Shown piece by piece: positions 32,266-41,486 of a DNA stretch of 55,781 nt (positions within the stretch are counted from its first letter, which is position 1; every line of letters begins with the position of its first letter). The position numbers were made by a program, and so were the translations under genes. Below the pieces are notes generated by a model. That model was given only the letters and a program-made list of their open reading frames with translations, searched no databases and was not told the DNA's origin. This stretch comes from an uncultured Pelosinus sp. (GTDB lineage Bacteria; Bacillota; Negativicutes; Sporomusales; Acetonemataceae), in contig UQPB01000020.1 of assembly GCA_900542835.1 (NCBI GenBank), forward strand, positions 1 to 55,781, given 5' to 3'.

Positions 32266-33756
32266 ATGGGCTCAACCTTTGCTACCTATAGCATTGCCTA
32301 TTCGGGCATGAACGTAAATCAGGCGTCGCTGACGGCGACCAGCCACAATTTAGCCAATGTCAATACCAGCGGCGCATCAAAGATTCAGGTGGCGGCGGCG
32401 GAGAAGAACACCGTTTTGTCCAGCGGCGCTTCGACCGGTGACGGTGTCAGCGTGGCGTCGATCACCCGCTCGCGCGATATTTTCCTTGACAGCGCCTACC
32501 GCAGCCAAAATGGCAAGGCTACTTACGCTTCAGTAAAAAACGGCAATTTAGAATATATGGATACCCTGCTGGGGGAATATGACACCGTTACCGACACTGA
32601 TGGCACGACAACTGCTGTTTCCGGGGTCGAGGCAATTGTAGAGGATTTTTTCGACTCCTGGGACACTCTGTCCACTGATCCCAGCTCGGAAACGGCCAGA
32701 ATCGGGGTTATAGAAACCGGTACCGCCATGGTCAGTCTGTTGAGCGAGCTTGACGCGCAGTTGCAACAGCTGCAGGCGGATGCCGTCACCGGCGTCAGCG
32801 ATGGCGTCGATCGGCTGAACGAACTGGCGGAGCAGGTGGCGGAGCTGAATCAGCAGATTCATGCGGCGGAGATTGGCGGCGGAGAGGCCAGCTATCTGCG
32901 GGATCAGCGGGATTTGCTGTTGGATGAGATGTCGTCACTGGCCGATATCAGGGTCAACGAATCTAACGGCGTACTGCGCGTTACCCTCGGCGGTTCCACT
33001 CTGGTCAATGGCAATAACGCCAAGCAGTTAGTCGTTGAGGGTGACGGCTCGGTTGATGATCCGCTGACGTTGAAATGGGCCGGCTCCGGTGCCGGTGTCA
33101 AACTAAGCAGCGGCAGCATCAAGGCCTATCTTGAGGACGCCGATCAGAGCGGCTACGAGATGCTTGATACCGGCAGTCTGCCCTATAATTTTGCCACAAC
33201 GGCGACAAGCTCGATTTCGACGCTGCGGCAGGGCTTGAACACACTGTTGACAACCTTGGCGGCTGCCGTTAATGAATTAAGTACTACCGGTACGGATCTT
33301 AACGGCGACGCCGGCCTGGCGTTTTTTACTGCAATTGACGACAGTCAGCCGTTAAGCATCAGCAATATCCAGGTTAATCCGGCGCTGACCGCTGACTGGG
33401 AGAAGGTCGTTGCCGGCAGTGACGGCTCCGGCGATAATACCATTGCCAACGCTATTGGCGCGATTGACGGCGACGACAGCTATTACTCCTGCGACGGCTT
33501 GTCGCTGACAATGATTGATTTTTATAAAGCTGTCATTTCCTGGCTGGGAACGACCGGCGACGCGGCGGCGTCCGCGTATGATACGCAGGCGGCGCTGGTG
33601 GAGCAGATTGATACGCAGCGTCAGTCGGTTTCAGGCATTTCCACTGATGAGGAAATGTCCAACATGATTATGTACCAGAATGCCTATGCCGCCAGCGCCA
33701 GGGTCATGGCTACGATCGATTCTCTGGTTGAGGAATTGATCGCGACCTTCGATTAG
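32266..33756 (+). CDS. Flagellar hook-associated protein FlgK-like (first copy)
   Basis: A 496-residue FlgK-family protein. The N-terminus keeps TSHNLANVNTSGASK, but the usual GYSRQ is changed to GASKIQ. The central DRLNELAEQVAELNQQIHAAEIGGGEASYLRDQRDLLLDEMS segment is a FlgK hallmark. The C-terminus SVSGISTDEEMSNMIMYQNAYAASARVMATIDSLVEELI is canonical. It joins hook to filament, or has specialised since a second flgK follows 17 bases later. The ATG follows AAGGAGG, 15 bases after flgE. Confidence 0.85.
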   Translation: MGSTFATYSIAYSGMNVNQASLTATSHNLANVNTSGASKIQVAAAEKNTVLSSGASTGDGVSVASITRSRDIFLDSAYRSQNGKATYASVKNGNLEYMDTLLGEYDTVTDTDGTTTAVSGVEAIVEDFFDSWDTLSTDPSSETARIGVIETGTAMVSLLSELDAQLQQLQADAVTGVSDGVDRLNELAEQVAELNQQIHAAEIGGGEASYLRDQRDLLLDEMSSLADIRVNESNGVLRVTLGGSTLVNGNNAKQLVVEGDGSVDDPLTLKWAGSGAGVKLSSGSIKAYLEDADQSGYEMLDTGSLPYNFATTATSSISTLRQGLNTLLTTLAAAVNELSTTGTDLNGDAGLAFFTAIDDSQPLSISNIQVNPALTADWEKVVAGSDGSGDNTIANAIGAIDGDDSYYSCDGLSLTMIDFYKAVISWLGTTGDAAASAYDTQAALVEQIDTQRQSVSGISTDEEMSNMIMYQNAYAASARVMATIDSLVEELIATFD

Positions 33757-33773
33757 GACAGGGAGGGAAGACA

Positions 33774-35276
33774 ATGGCTTCAACATTTCTGGGCCTGGCG
33801 ATTGCCACTCGCGGCTTGAATGCCAGCCAGCTGGGATCAGCCACAACTACCAATAATATGAGCAACATCAACACCACCGGTTATTCCCGCCAGGTGGTCA
33901 GTCAGGCCGCGGTCGGACCGGCTGCGGTTTACAGCAGCAATCTTTGCGGCGGTGGCGTCGAGGTGACGGCTGTAGAGCGGGTGCGCAGCTTCCGGCTTGA
34001 CCAGAAATACTGGCAGGCAAATAGCGCCGCCTCCACCTGGGAAGCCCGTTCTAATTATCTGGAACAGATTGAACTGGTCTTTGGCAGTACCGACACCAGC
34101 GATATTAATACCGCGCTGAACGAATTCGCTACAGCCCTGGAGACGCTGTCAACCAGTCCGGACGATGATTCGGCCCGGGCGGTCGTGCTGCAGGACGCAA
34201 TTAACTATTGCCAGACCTTAAATGAGGCAGCCGATAGCTTGACCGCGCTGCGCAATGATATCAACAGTGATGTCAAGACAACTGTCGATCAGATCAATTC
34301 CTATGCGACCCAGATTGCCGCGCTCAATCAGCAGATTACCACCGCCACCGCCAACGGCGCTTCCACCAATGAGCTGGAGGATCAGCGGGATCTGCTGGTG
34401 GATAAGTTGTCGGCTCTGACCAGCATTGAGGTCAAGCAAGCCGATAACGGTTCGTACACCATTACCGCTGATGGCGTCAGTCTGGTCAATGGCAGCCGGG
34501 TAAAGACGCTGGAATGCTATACGGTCACTGATACAGACAGCGATCAGTATGGGATGTATGGCATCCGCTGGAGCGGCGGCACTGAATTCGACGCCGGCGA
34601 CAGCGGTGCATTGAGCGGCTATCTGACGCTGCGAGACGGCGCCAGCGTTGATAATAAAGGGATAAGCTACTATCTTGACCGGTTGGATGACTTTGCCCGG
34701 ACCTTTGCGTCCGCATTCAACGAAGGCGTGGACAGCGGTGGCTATAGTGGCCATGTCGATGGCGTCGGCATTGACGACGCGGCGACAACCGGCATTCGAT
34801 TTTTTACCTATGATGATTTGTCGTCAGCCGACTTTATCGCCAGTGGCAGCGATACCGATGCCGCTTACCAGAAGATTACCGCCGCTAACATTTCGGTTTC
34901 CAAGGATATTCAGGACGACTACAAGAAAATCGCCGTTGCCTCCGCTGATGGCGAAGACGGCAATAATGAAAACATCAGCGATCTGATCAGCATCTGCACT
35001 GATGCGAATCTTAGCGGCAAGTCGACAGCCACTGATCTGTATAATACGATTATCGCCACTGTTAGTACCGACAGTGCCTTCTCGCAGACACAGCACGACC
35101 GCAAGAGCAACGTGGCCACTTATATCAATACCAGCCGCTCATCTGTATCGGGCGTGTCCAGCGATGAAGAAACCGTGAATATGGTTACCTATCAATCCGC
35201 CTATGCAGCATCGGCCAAGATGGTCAGCGCCTGGAGCGAGATCTATCAGATCACTCTCGACATGGTGGATGATTAA
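33774..35276 (+). CDS. flgK: Flagellar hook-associated protein 1, FlgK (second copy)
   Basis: A 500-residue FlgK with the canonical N-terminus TTTNNMSNINTTGYSRQVVSQ, coiled-coil segment DQINSYATQIAALNQQITTATANGASTNELEDQRDLLVDKLS, and C-terminus SVSGVSSDEETVNMVTYQSAYAASAKMVSAWSEIYQITLDM. It is closer to standard FlgK than the upstream copy. It forms the first hook-filament junction ring. RBS is AGGGAGG. The two copies diverge strongly in the middle, so this is an old duplication rather than a recent repeat. Confidence 0.9.
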   Translation: MASTFLGLAIATRGLNASQLGSATTTNNMSNINTTGYSRQVVSQAAVGPAAVYSSNLCGGGVEVTAVERVRSFRLDQKYWQANSAASTWEARSNYLEQIELVFGSTDTSDINTALNEFATALETLSTSPDDDSARAVVLQDAINYCQTLNEAADSLTALRNDINSDVKTTVDQINSYATQIAALNQQITTATANGASTNELEDQRDLLVDKLSALTSIEVKQADNGSYTITADGVSLVNGSRVKTLECYTVTDTDSDQYGMYGIRWSGGTEFDAGDSGALSGYLTLRDGASVDNKGISYYLDRLDDFARTFASAFNEGVDSGGYSGHVDGVGIDDAATTGIRFFTYDDLSSADFIASGSDTDAAYQKITAANISVSKDIQDDYKKIAVASADGEDGNNENISDLISICTDANLSGKSTATDLYNTIIATVSTDSAFSQTQHDRKSNVATYINTSRSSVSGVSSDEETVNMVTYQSAYAASAKMVSAWSEIYQITLDMVDD

Positions 35277-35309
35277 GCAGCCATAACACTACGAACAGGA
35301 GGGGTTATC

Positions 35310-36365
35310 ATGCGGATTACCAATACCATGATGGCGGAAAATACGTTGCGCAACATCAGCAAGGCGGCCAACCGGCTGGCGTCGGCGAATGCGTCGGTCG
35401 CTTCAAATAAAAAAATCCAGCTCGCGTCCGATGACCCGGTGGTGGCAACGCGGGCAGTTACCTATCGCAGCTATGTTTCCCAGATTAAACAGTACCAGGA
35501 CAACGCATCCGCGGCCAAAGCCTGGCAAAAGGCGACGGACGACGCGCTGAGCGAGTTGACCGATATTATTCAAAGCGCCCGTGAGTTGACCAATCAGGCT
35601 GCCAGCGATACGATGAGCGAGGAAAACCGGGCTGAGATCAAGACCAATATTGAAAGCCTGTATGCGCAAGCTGTTGCGGCGATGAATACCACCTATGCCG
35701 GCCGCTATGTATTTGGCGGCTATAGCACCAGTGAGGCTCCCTATGAAACGACAACAACCACGATTGGCGAAACAGTAACACTCAAGGGCGATTATCTCAG
35801 CCTCGGCAGTGTTGTTTCCTCTGCTGTCAGCGACAGCGACATTCTTGATTTCTATGCCGCTAACAGTGCTGACCTGTATGACGATACCACCGCCGATCAA
35901 AACATTGTCTATAACATTGGCTTTAACCGGGAAGTGACGGTTAATATTGAGGGGCAGGACGTTACCGGCTCCAGTGACGGCAACCTGTTTGATACCTTCT
36001 CCAAGCTGCTGCTGGCTCTGGATGGCGACACCAGCTACAAAAGCGTCGAGGTCGACGCCGGCGGCACTGCGACTGTTGCGACTAAGGAGCTTGATCTCAG
36101 CAGCCTGCTTGACGAATTCAGCGCCGATCTTGACCGGATGCTGGTTTCACAGGCGACGCTGGGCGCCCGCATGGACAGTGTGACCAGCGCGGTTAGCAGT
36201 CTGAGCGATTCGTACACCACCTATAAGGCGCTGATGAGCGACAACGAAGACGTTGATACCGCCGAGGCGGCCACTGAGCTGGCCAGCGCCGAATATACCT
36301 ATCAGGCGGCGCTGGCTGTCGGCGCCAAGGTGATTTCAAAATCCCTGATCGACTATATTGCTTAG
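35310..36365 (+). CDS. flgL: Flagellar hook-associated protein 3, FlgL
   Basis: A 351-residue flagellin-like junction protein. The N-terminus MRITNTMMAENTLRNISKAANRLA and the SDDPVVATRAVTYRS segment are diagnostic. GRYVFGGYSTSEAPY is the FlgL-specific loop. The C-terminal helix ends AALAVGAKVISKSLIDYI. It forms the second junction ring between FlgK and the filament. The ATG at 35310 follows AGGAGGGG, 33 bases after flgK. Confidence 0.92.
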   Translation: MRITNTMMAENTLRNISKAANRLASANASVASNKKIQLASDDPVVATRAVTYRSYVSQIKQYQDNASAAKAWQKATDDALSELTDIIQSARELTNQAASDTMSEENRAEIKTNIESLYAQAVAAMNTTYAGRYVFGGYSTSEAPYETTTTTIGETVTLKGDYLSLGSVVSSAVSDSDILDFYAANSADLYDDTTADQNIVYNIGFNREVTVNIEGQDVTGSSDGNLFDTFSKLLLALDGDTSYKSVEVDAGGTATVATKELDLSSLLDEFSADLDRMLVSQATLGARMDSVTSAVSSLSDSYTTYKALMSDNEDVDTAEAATELASAEYTYQAALAVGAKVISKSLIDYIA

Positions 36366-36403
36366 AAATTCGGAAGCCGCGGCCCAAGGAAGGAGGATGA
36401 CAC

Positions 36404-38320
36404 ATGTCCACAAGCAGCATATCTACCACTACTGTCAATGGCACCACCCGAATAACCGGTCTGGCATCAGGGCTTGACGTTGACGGCATTGTCGAGAAAC
36501 TGGTGCTGGCGGAGAAATCAAAGAAGCTGAACAAATTGCAGCAGCAGGTACAGACAACTGAGTGGAAGCAGGAAGCCTATCGCTCGATTATCAGCGACGT
36601 CCAGGAGTTTGCCAGCACCTATTTTGACATTACCTCCTCTAAAAGTCTGCTGAACGCGAGCAACTATTTAAACTATACCGCCAGCAGCGACTCCAGCGCC
36701 GTTTCGGTCGCCACCGGCAGCAGCGCCAGCAGCGGCAACCATACGATTCAGGTAAATCAATTGGCGACAGCCGCCGTCTACTCCAGCAGCGCCAGTGTCA
36801 GCAAGGCGGTTGCCGGCTCGGCTGCCGCCGATTATTCAAGTCTTGGCGGTAAAAGCTTTCTGATTAGCCTTGACGGCACCAGCTATACGGTTAAGCTTGA
36901 TGCTGTCACCGATCTTGACAGCCTGCAAACCGCAGTCGACACCGCAGTCGGCACCGGCAAACTGACTGTCAGTGAAACTGACGACGGCTACCTGACCCTT
37001 GCCGCCGCCGATAGCGGCGTACAGGCAATCAGCATCAGTGCGGCCGCCGATGCCAATACCGGCTTGACCGATTTGTTTGGTGACGAGCCGGTGCTGTCAA
37101 ATCGCCTGCAGACCAGCGATACCCTGGCAACCATTGCCGAACAGCTGAATTCAGGTCTGAGCTTCAACGCCGACGGCCAAATTGAATTGACAATTAACGG
37201 CACCTCCCTGACGTTTGATCAGGATGATACCTTAGCCGATGTCATTACCCAGGTTAACAAAGCCGGTACCGGAGCGGTCTTGGCGTACAATTCGGTCAGT
37301 GGGAAATTGACGCTGACAGCCGATGCCACTGGCGCCGGCAATCTGCTCACTGTCAGCGAGGGCGAAGGCAGCAGCTTTATTGCCTCGTTCTTAAGTAATT
37401 ATACCGCCGGTGTTGATGCCAAGCTGACCATTGACGGCCAGACAATGACCCGCAGCACGAATACGGTCAGTGTTGACGGGGTAACCTACACGCTGAATCA
37501 GGAAACCACAGCAGCGGTTACGGTCAGTGTCACCCAGGACAGCGACGGCCTGTATGATCTGATCGAAGGCTTTGTCGACGCTTATAACGAACTGATCGCT
37601 ACGATCAATACGGCGATCGGTGAGAATGCTGATTCCGATTATCCGCCACTTACCGACGACCAGAAGGCGGATATGACGGAGGATGAGATCGAGGCATGGG
37701 AGGCCAAAGCCAAGGTAGGTTTGCTGGAGAATGATTCAACCCTAAAAAGTCTGCTGAGCAGTCTGCGGACTGCTGTTGTTGACTCTGTTTCCGGTCAAAG
37801 CGTTACTCTGGCCAGTATCGGCATCAGCAGCGGCACCTATGATACCAAAGGCACCTTATATATCACCGAAACCACGTTGAAAGAAGCGATTGCCAGTGAT
37901 CCGGACGCGATTATGAGCCTGTTCACGCAACAGGCGACCGCTACCAACAGCAGCGGTAAGTCGATCGGCAGCACGGCGATTCTGCGGTCGCTGTCATCGA
38001 GCGAGCTAAGCACCCGCTATAAGCAGGAAGGCATTGCCTATCGCTTTTATGATATTTTGCAAAAAAATATTTCCACGATTCGCGACAATGCCGGCAATAA
38101 AGGCCTGCTGCTGGAGAAGGCCGGAACCGAAGATGATACCACCGAAAATGACAACACGCTGAGCAACTTGCTGGAGCGTTATAACGAAGCGCTGGAAGAA
38201 GAGGAAGAACGGCTGGACGAATTTGAAGAAAATATGTATAGCAAGTATACGGCGCTCGAAACTTATATCAGCAGCATGAATTCGCAGTTGTCGGCGATTA
38301 CCTCGCTGACCTCGAGCTAA
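36404..38320 (+). CDS. fliD: Flagellar filament cap protein FliD
   Basis: A 638-residue cap protein. The N-terminus TRITGLASGLDVDGIVEKLVLAEKSK is diagnostic of FliD. HTIQVNQLATAAVYSS and DGVTYTLNQETTAAVTVSVTQD are the conserved core segments. The C-terminal part is a coiled coil (LLERYNEALEEEEERLDEFEENMYSKYTALETYISSMNSQLSAIT). It caps the filament and helps flagellin fold. The ATG at 36404 follows AAGGAGG. Confidence 0.93.
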   Translation: MSTSSISTTTVNGTTRITGLASGLDVDGIVEKLVLAEKSKKLNKLQQQVQTTEWKQEAYRSIISDVQEFASTYFDITSSKSLLNASNYLNYTASSDSSAVSVATGSSASSGNHTIQVNQLATAAVYSSSASVSKAVAGSAAADYSSLGGKSFLISLDGTSYTVKLDAVTDLDSLQTAVDTAVGTGKLTVSETDDGYLTLAAADSGVQAISISAAADANTGLTDLFGDEPVLSNRLQTSDTLATIAEQLNSGLSFNADGQIELTINGTSLTFDQDDTLADVITQVNKAGTGAVLAYNSVSGKLTLTADATGAGNLLTVSEGEGSSFIASFLSNYTAGVDAKLTIDGQTMTRSTNTVSVDGVTYTLNQETTAAVTVSVTQDSDGLYDLIEGFVDAYNELIATINTAIGENADSDYPPLTDDQKADMTEDEIEAWEAKAKVGLLENDSTLKSLLSSLRTAVVDSVSGQSVTLASIGISSGTYDTKGTLYITETTLKEAIASDPDAIMSLFTQQATATNSSGKSIGSTAILRSLSSSELSTRYKQEGIAYRFYDILQKNISTIRDNAGNKGLLLEKAGTEDDTTENDNTLSNLLERYNEALEEEEERLDEFEENMYSKYTALETYISSMNSQLSAITSLTSS

Positions 38321-38339
38321 AGCGACAAGGAGAAGCAGG

Positions 38340-38744
38340 ATGCGACAGGAAATCGAAATGCTTTTAACGCAGAAACAGGCTATCCTGGAGCGAATCCTGG
38401 CCAGTACGCAGACCCAGCAACGGTTCGTACAGCGGCGGCAGATGAAGGGATTGAAGCGGGTGCTGCGGGAGCGGGAGGAGCTGCTGCGGCAACTGGCGGA
38501 TCTAAATGCGCTGCTGGCCGGCCGGGAAATCACCGCCGCCGGGCAGGCGCAGCTGGCGGCCATCCGGAGCCTGGAGCAGACCGTTTTACAGCTCAGCCGC
38601 CAGGTGCTGCGGGAGGCGGTGGCCGAGCGGGCGCGCATTGCCGCCGAGCTGCAGCAGCGGCGGCAGCGGCGCCGGCTGGAACGGCAGTACCAGAATCCCT
38701 GGCCGGCGGCGCTGCGGGGCAGCCGGATTAACGAACGCTGCTGA
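38340..38744 (+). CDS. Small Arg/Gln-rich coiled-coil protein, possible flagellar export chaperone
   Basis: I do not recognise a defined family. This 134-residue protein is nearly all helical, rich in Gln, Leu, Arg and Glu, with no membrane segment. Heptad-like spacing suggests a coiled coil from about residue 5 to 115, and the C-terminal third is strongly basic (QQRRQRRRLERQ). It lies 19 bases after fliD and 36 before fliS, the place where FliT- or FlgN-type export chaperones often occur. That role is inference. The ATG at 38340 follows AAGGAG. Confidence 0.7.
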   Translation: MRQEIEMLLTQKQAILERILASTQTQQRFVQRRQMKGLKRVLREREELLRQLADLNALLAGREITAAGQAQLAAIRSLEQTVLQLSRQVLREAVAERARIAAELQQRRQRRRLERQYQNPWPAALRGSRINERC

Positions 38745-38780
38745 CACGGCGGCTCACTTTTATGACAAGGAGGTCCTGGC

Positions 38781-39170
38781 ATGAATGCTGCGACCACTGC
38801 CAACGCCTATAAGCGGCAGCAGATCATGACGGCGTCGCCGCAAGAGCTGACGCTGATGCTGTACAACGGCGCCATCCGTTTTGTCAGCGAAAGCCTGCTG
38901 GCAATCGAACGGCGCGATCTGGAAAAGGCGCATATTGCCAATATGCGGGCCCAGAATATTGTGCGGGAATTTATCGTAACAACCGACCGCAAGCAGGAAA
39001 TCGCCAAAAGCTGGCTGCAGATCGACGAATACATTCTGCATTGCCTGGTTCAGGGCAATATCAAGAAAGACCCGGCGCGGCTGCAGGAAGCAAAGCGGCT
39101 GCTGACCGAGTTTCGCGACGCCTGGCTGCAGGCGATGCGGCAGCTGCGGCCGGAAAAGAACGGCGGCTGA
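38781..39170 (+). CDS. fliS: Flagellin export chaperone FliS
   Basis: A 129-residue helical chaperone. The N-terminus AYKRQQIMTASPQELTLMLYNGAIRFV is diagnostic. It binds the C-terminus of unassembled flagellin and prevents early polymerisation. The ATG follows AAGGAGG. It is the last gene of the flgD-fliS operon and faces the flagellin gene, its likely client. Confidence 0.93.
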   Translation: MNAATTANAYKRQQIMTASPQELTLMLYNGAIRFVSESLLAIERRDLEKAHIANMRAQNIVREFIVTTDRKQEIAKSWLQIDEYILHCLVQGNIKKDPARLQEAKRLLTEFRDAWLQAMRQLRPEKNGG

Positions 39171-39192
39171 ACCCAAGCCGCGATGATACAGG

Positions 39193-39220
39193 GGGACTGC
39201 CTCGATGCTGAGACAGTCCC
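39193..39220 (+). terminator. Terminator after fliS
   Basis: GGGACTG pairs with CAGTCCC, with an inner CTC/GAG stem and a six-base loop, followed by TTTG. Moderate strength. Confidence 0.55.
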
Positions 39221-39358
39221 TTTGACGTATTGGCCATAAGCAGCAGCTATGTAGTAAAAGCCGGATCTGCTGTACCAGACGTCGCAAAGCAGCAAAACGA
39301 CTGTGTCATGTGCTGCGATTAAGCAGGCCGGCTGCTTGCGGGCAGCGAGTGGGCAACC

Positions 39359-39388
39359 AAAAAAGAGAGCCGTGCGGCTCTCTTTTTT
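39359..39388. terminator. Bidirectional terminator between fliS and flagellin genes
   Basis: AAAAAAGAGAGCCG and its exact complement form a tight hairpin with U-runs on either strand. On the minus strand it ends flagellin mRNA 14 bases past the stop codon. Confidence 0.8.
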
Positions 39389-39401
39389 GAGGTTAACTGA
39401 C

Positions 39402-41123
39402 TTATTGCAGCAGCGTCAGTACCTGCTGCGGCTGCTGGTTGGCTTTGGCGAGCATTGCCGTCGCCGCCTGGGTGATGACGCTCAGCTTGGTGTATTCGGC
39501 CATGACGGTGGCCATGTCGGTATCGCGGATGTTCGATTCGGCTGAGGTCAGGTTTTCGCTTTCAGTATCGAGGTTGTTAATGTTGCTCTCCAGACTGTTC
39601 TGGATAGCGCCAAGGTTGGAGCGCTCGGCCGAGACCTTTTTAATCGCCGCGTCCAGGACGGTAAGCGAATTGGTGGCGCTGCTGACCGTGGTCAGATCAA
39701 GGCCGGTCGTCGAACTGCTGCCGGCGACGCCGAGGCTGTTGGCGTCCATGTCGTTGAGCGAGATCGTCATCGTCTGGCCGGAGTTGGCGCCGATCTGGAA
39801 GGTAAGGGCATTGGAGGCGTCGACGGTGACATCAGCGGTGGCGACCGGGATCAGGGCAAGCGCGTCTTGTGCTGCCGTCAGTGCATCATAGGAAGCTTTC
39901 AGCGTGGTGCTGTTGGCTGTATCGTTGGCTTCAATAGCAGTAATAAAGGCTTCCTTAGCAGTTTCATATGCCGTTGTGCCGGCAGTGGCAGCAGTCATCG
40001 CGTTGTAGGCATCGGTTAAAGCTGTATCGCCATTTGTGACATCAGCGGCAGCCAGTGCGGTTGTCAGTGTCGTGGTTGCGTTGGATACAGCGGTAATGGC
40101 GGTTGCATTGGTTGTTGCGTATGCTTCGCTCAATGCAGCCAGCTTGGCATCGTCGCCGGTAACCGTGAGATCGAAAGCGGTCAGGGTGTTGCCCTTGGCG
40201 CTGGCGATAGCGCCGTTGATCGTGCCGGCGGCGTCAGTGCCGCTAACCGTAACGCTGGTGGCGGTCGTGCTGTCGGTGGCGTTGAACAGACCGGTGAGAG
40301 TAGCGTTGTCGGCGGCAATCGTAATCTCGGAATCACTGCCATAAGTGGAATCGTTCAACTGAATGAAGGCGTTGGCAGCGTCGTCGGTGTTGAAGGTTGC
40401 GGTGACACCGGTAGTGTCGGATACGGCGTTGATTTTTTCCAGCACGCCCTGAATCGTATCGCCGGAAGCAATCGTAACTGTTGTGCCGTTGATGCTGATG
40501 TCGCCGGCGAAAGCGGAGGCGGAATCCGTTTTGGCGGCAATGCCGGTAGCCGATGTCGCAGTCGTGCCGGTCGTGGCCTGGGTGGCGACGGCCGTGTAAT
40601 TTACCTCATAATTACCGGACTTTGTCGTGTTGCCGGCGACGGTTGCCGCTGTGTCGATGGCGGCGGAGTTGGCGCCGGAGACGGCAGTGGTCGAGCCGCT
40701 GGTGCCGTTGAGCAGCTTCTTGGTATTAAACTCGGTATCGTTGGAGATGCGGTCAAGCTCCTGGCGCAGTTGGTCGACTTCGTCCTGGATCGCTTCCCGG
40801 TTTTCATCGGTCAGCGTGTCGGAAGCGGCCTGCACAGCCAGTTCCCGCATCCGTTCGAGAATCGAGGTGGTTTCGTTGAGAGCGCCGTCGGCGGTCTGGA
40901 CCAGCGAGATCGCATCCTGCGAGTTGCTGCTGGCCTGATCAAGGCCCTGGATCTGGGCGCGCATCGTCTCGGAAATAGCCAGGCCGGCGGCATTGTCGGC
41001 GGCGCTGTTGATCGAATAGCCGGATGACAGCTTTTCCAGTGCCGAATTCATCAACGAACTGTTCTTGTTCAGTTGATTGGTCGTGTTTAATGCGGACATG
41101 TTAGTACTGATTACCATTGCCAT
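39402..41123 (-). CDS. Flagellin
   Basis: A 573-residue flagellin with the canonical ends: MVISTNMSALNTTNQLNKN and SAADNAAGLAISETMRAQI at the N-terminus, RDTDMATVMAEYTKLSVI and ANQQPQQVLTLLQ at the C-terminus. The middle (about 150-480) is a long Thr/Ala-rich surface region. It includes a helical stretch near residues 320-430 with repeats of the DTANSTTLKASYDALTAAQ kind, which makes the protein longer than minimal 270-residue flagellins. The ATG at 41123 follows GGGAGGAA. Expression is probably controlled through a long 5' leader and by CsrA. Confidence 0.95.
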   Translation of the reverse strand: MAMVISTNMSALNTTNQLNKNSSLMNSALEKLSSGYSINSAADNAAGLAISETMRAQIQGLDQASSNSQDAISLVQTADGALNETTSILERMRELAVQAASDTLTDENREAIQDEVDQLRQELDRISNDTEFNTKKLLNGTSGSTTAVSGANSAAIDTAATVAGNTTKSGNYEVNYTAVATQATTGTTATSATGIAAKTDSASAFAGDISINGTTVTIASGDTIQGVLEKINAVSDTTGVTATFNTDDAANAFIQLNDSTYGSDSEITIAADNATLTGLFNATDSTTATSVTVSGTDAAGTINGAIASAKGNTLTAFDLTVTGDDAKLAALSEAYATTNATAITAVSNATTTLTTALAAADVTNGDTALTDAYNAMTAATAGTTAYETAKEAFITAIEANDTANSTTLKASYDALTAAQDALALIPVATADVTVDASNALTFQIGANSGQTMTISLNDMDANSLGVAGSSSTTGLDLTTVSSATNSLTVLDAAIKKVSAERSNLGAIQNSLESNINNLDTESENLTSAESNIRDTDMATVMAEYTKLSVITQAATAMLAKANQQPQQVLTLLQ

Positions 41124-41243
41124 TGTATATTCCTCCCTGGTTTCCTAAAATTTAGCATCCATGCACCATTTCCGTCAGCTGTTGGCGCGGCGCGGTTTGC
41201 TGACGGCCAAACCGCTGTTGTACGCTATGCCTCCCTCCTGCTG
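41124..41243 (-). promoter_or_regulatory. Flagellin 5' leader with GGA motifs and possible pseudoknot
   Basis: On the minus strand this leader has seven GGA motifs, two of them in the ribosome site GGGAGGAA, the known hallmark of CsrA targets. GCGGTTTG (41215-41208) pairs with CAAACCGC (41199-41192), and the loop CCGTCAG pairs with CTGACGG (41178-41172). The two stems can coexist as an H-type pseudoknot. CsrA is encoded about 1 kb away. Confidence 0.55.
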
Positions 41244-41249
41244 TTCTAC

Positions 41250-41274
41250 TATCAGTATCGCTGCCGATTGTTTA
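41250..41274 (-). promoter_or_regulatory. Possible sigma-28 promoter of flagellin
   Basis: TAAA (41274-41271), then 14 bases, then ACTGATA. This is close to the flagellar sigma consensus TAAA-N15-GCCGATAA with one base shorter spacing. It would give a leader of about 120 bases. Confidence 0.4.
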
Positions 41275-41486
41275 GAAACGGTTTAGTTTTCCGGCTGTTG
41301 GGTATTTTTTTTGCCAAACCGGCAATTATTTGACCACGATTTGTCGAGTTTTGCAAAGTATCACAATAATTCGCCGCAATCAGCCAAAAATAAATACAAT
41401 TTAAATAAAAAAATGGCAAAATATTGGTAGAGATGTCCAAGGAAGGATAATTTGACGCAGGAGTGATCTCAAAGGATAGTTGGGAA
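41275..41486. other. AT-rich divergent region before the OmpR-type regulator
   Basis: Together with the flagellin leader this is a 363-base gap. The part nearest the regulator (41390-41430) is very AT-rich. I see no small ORF or RNA element I can support. Confidence 0.35.
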
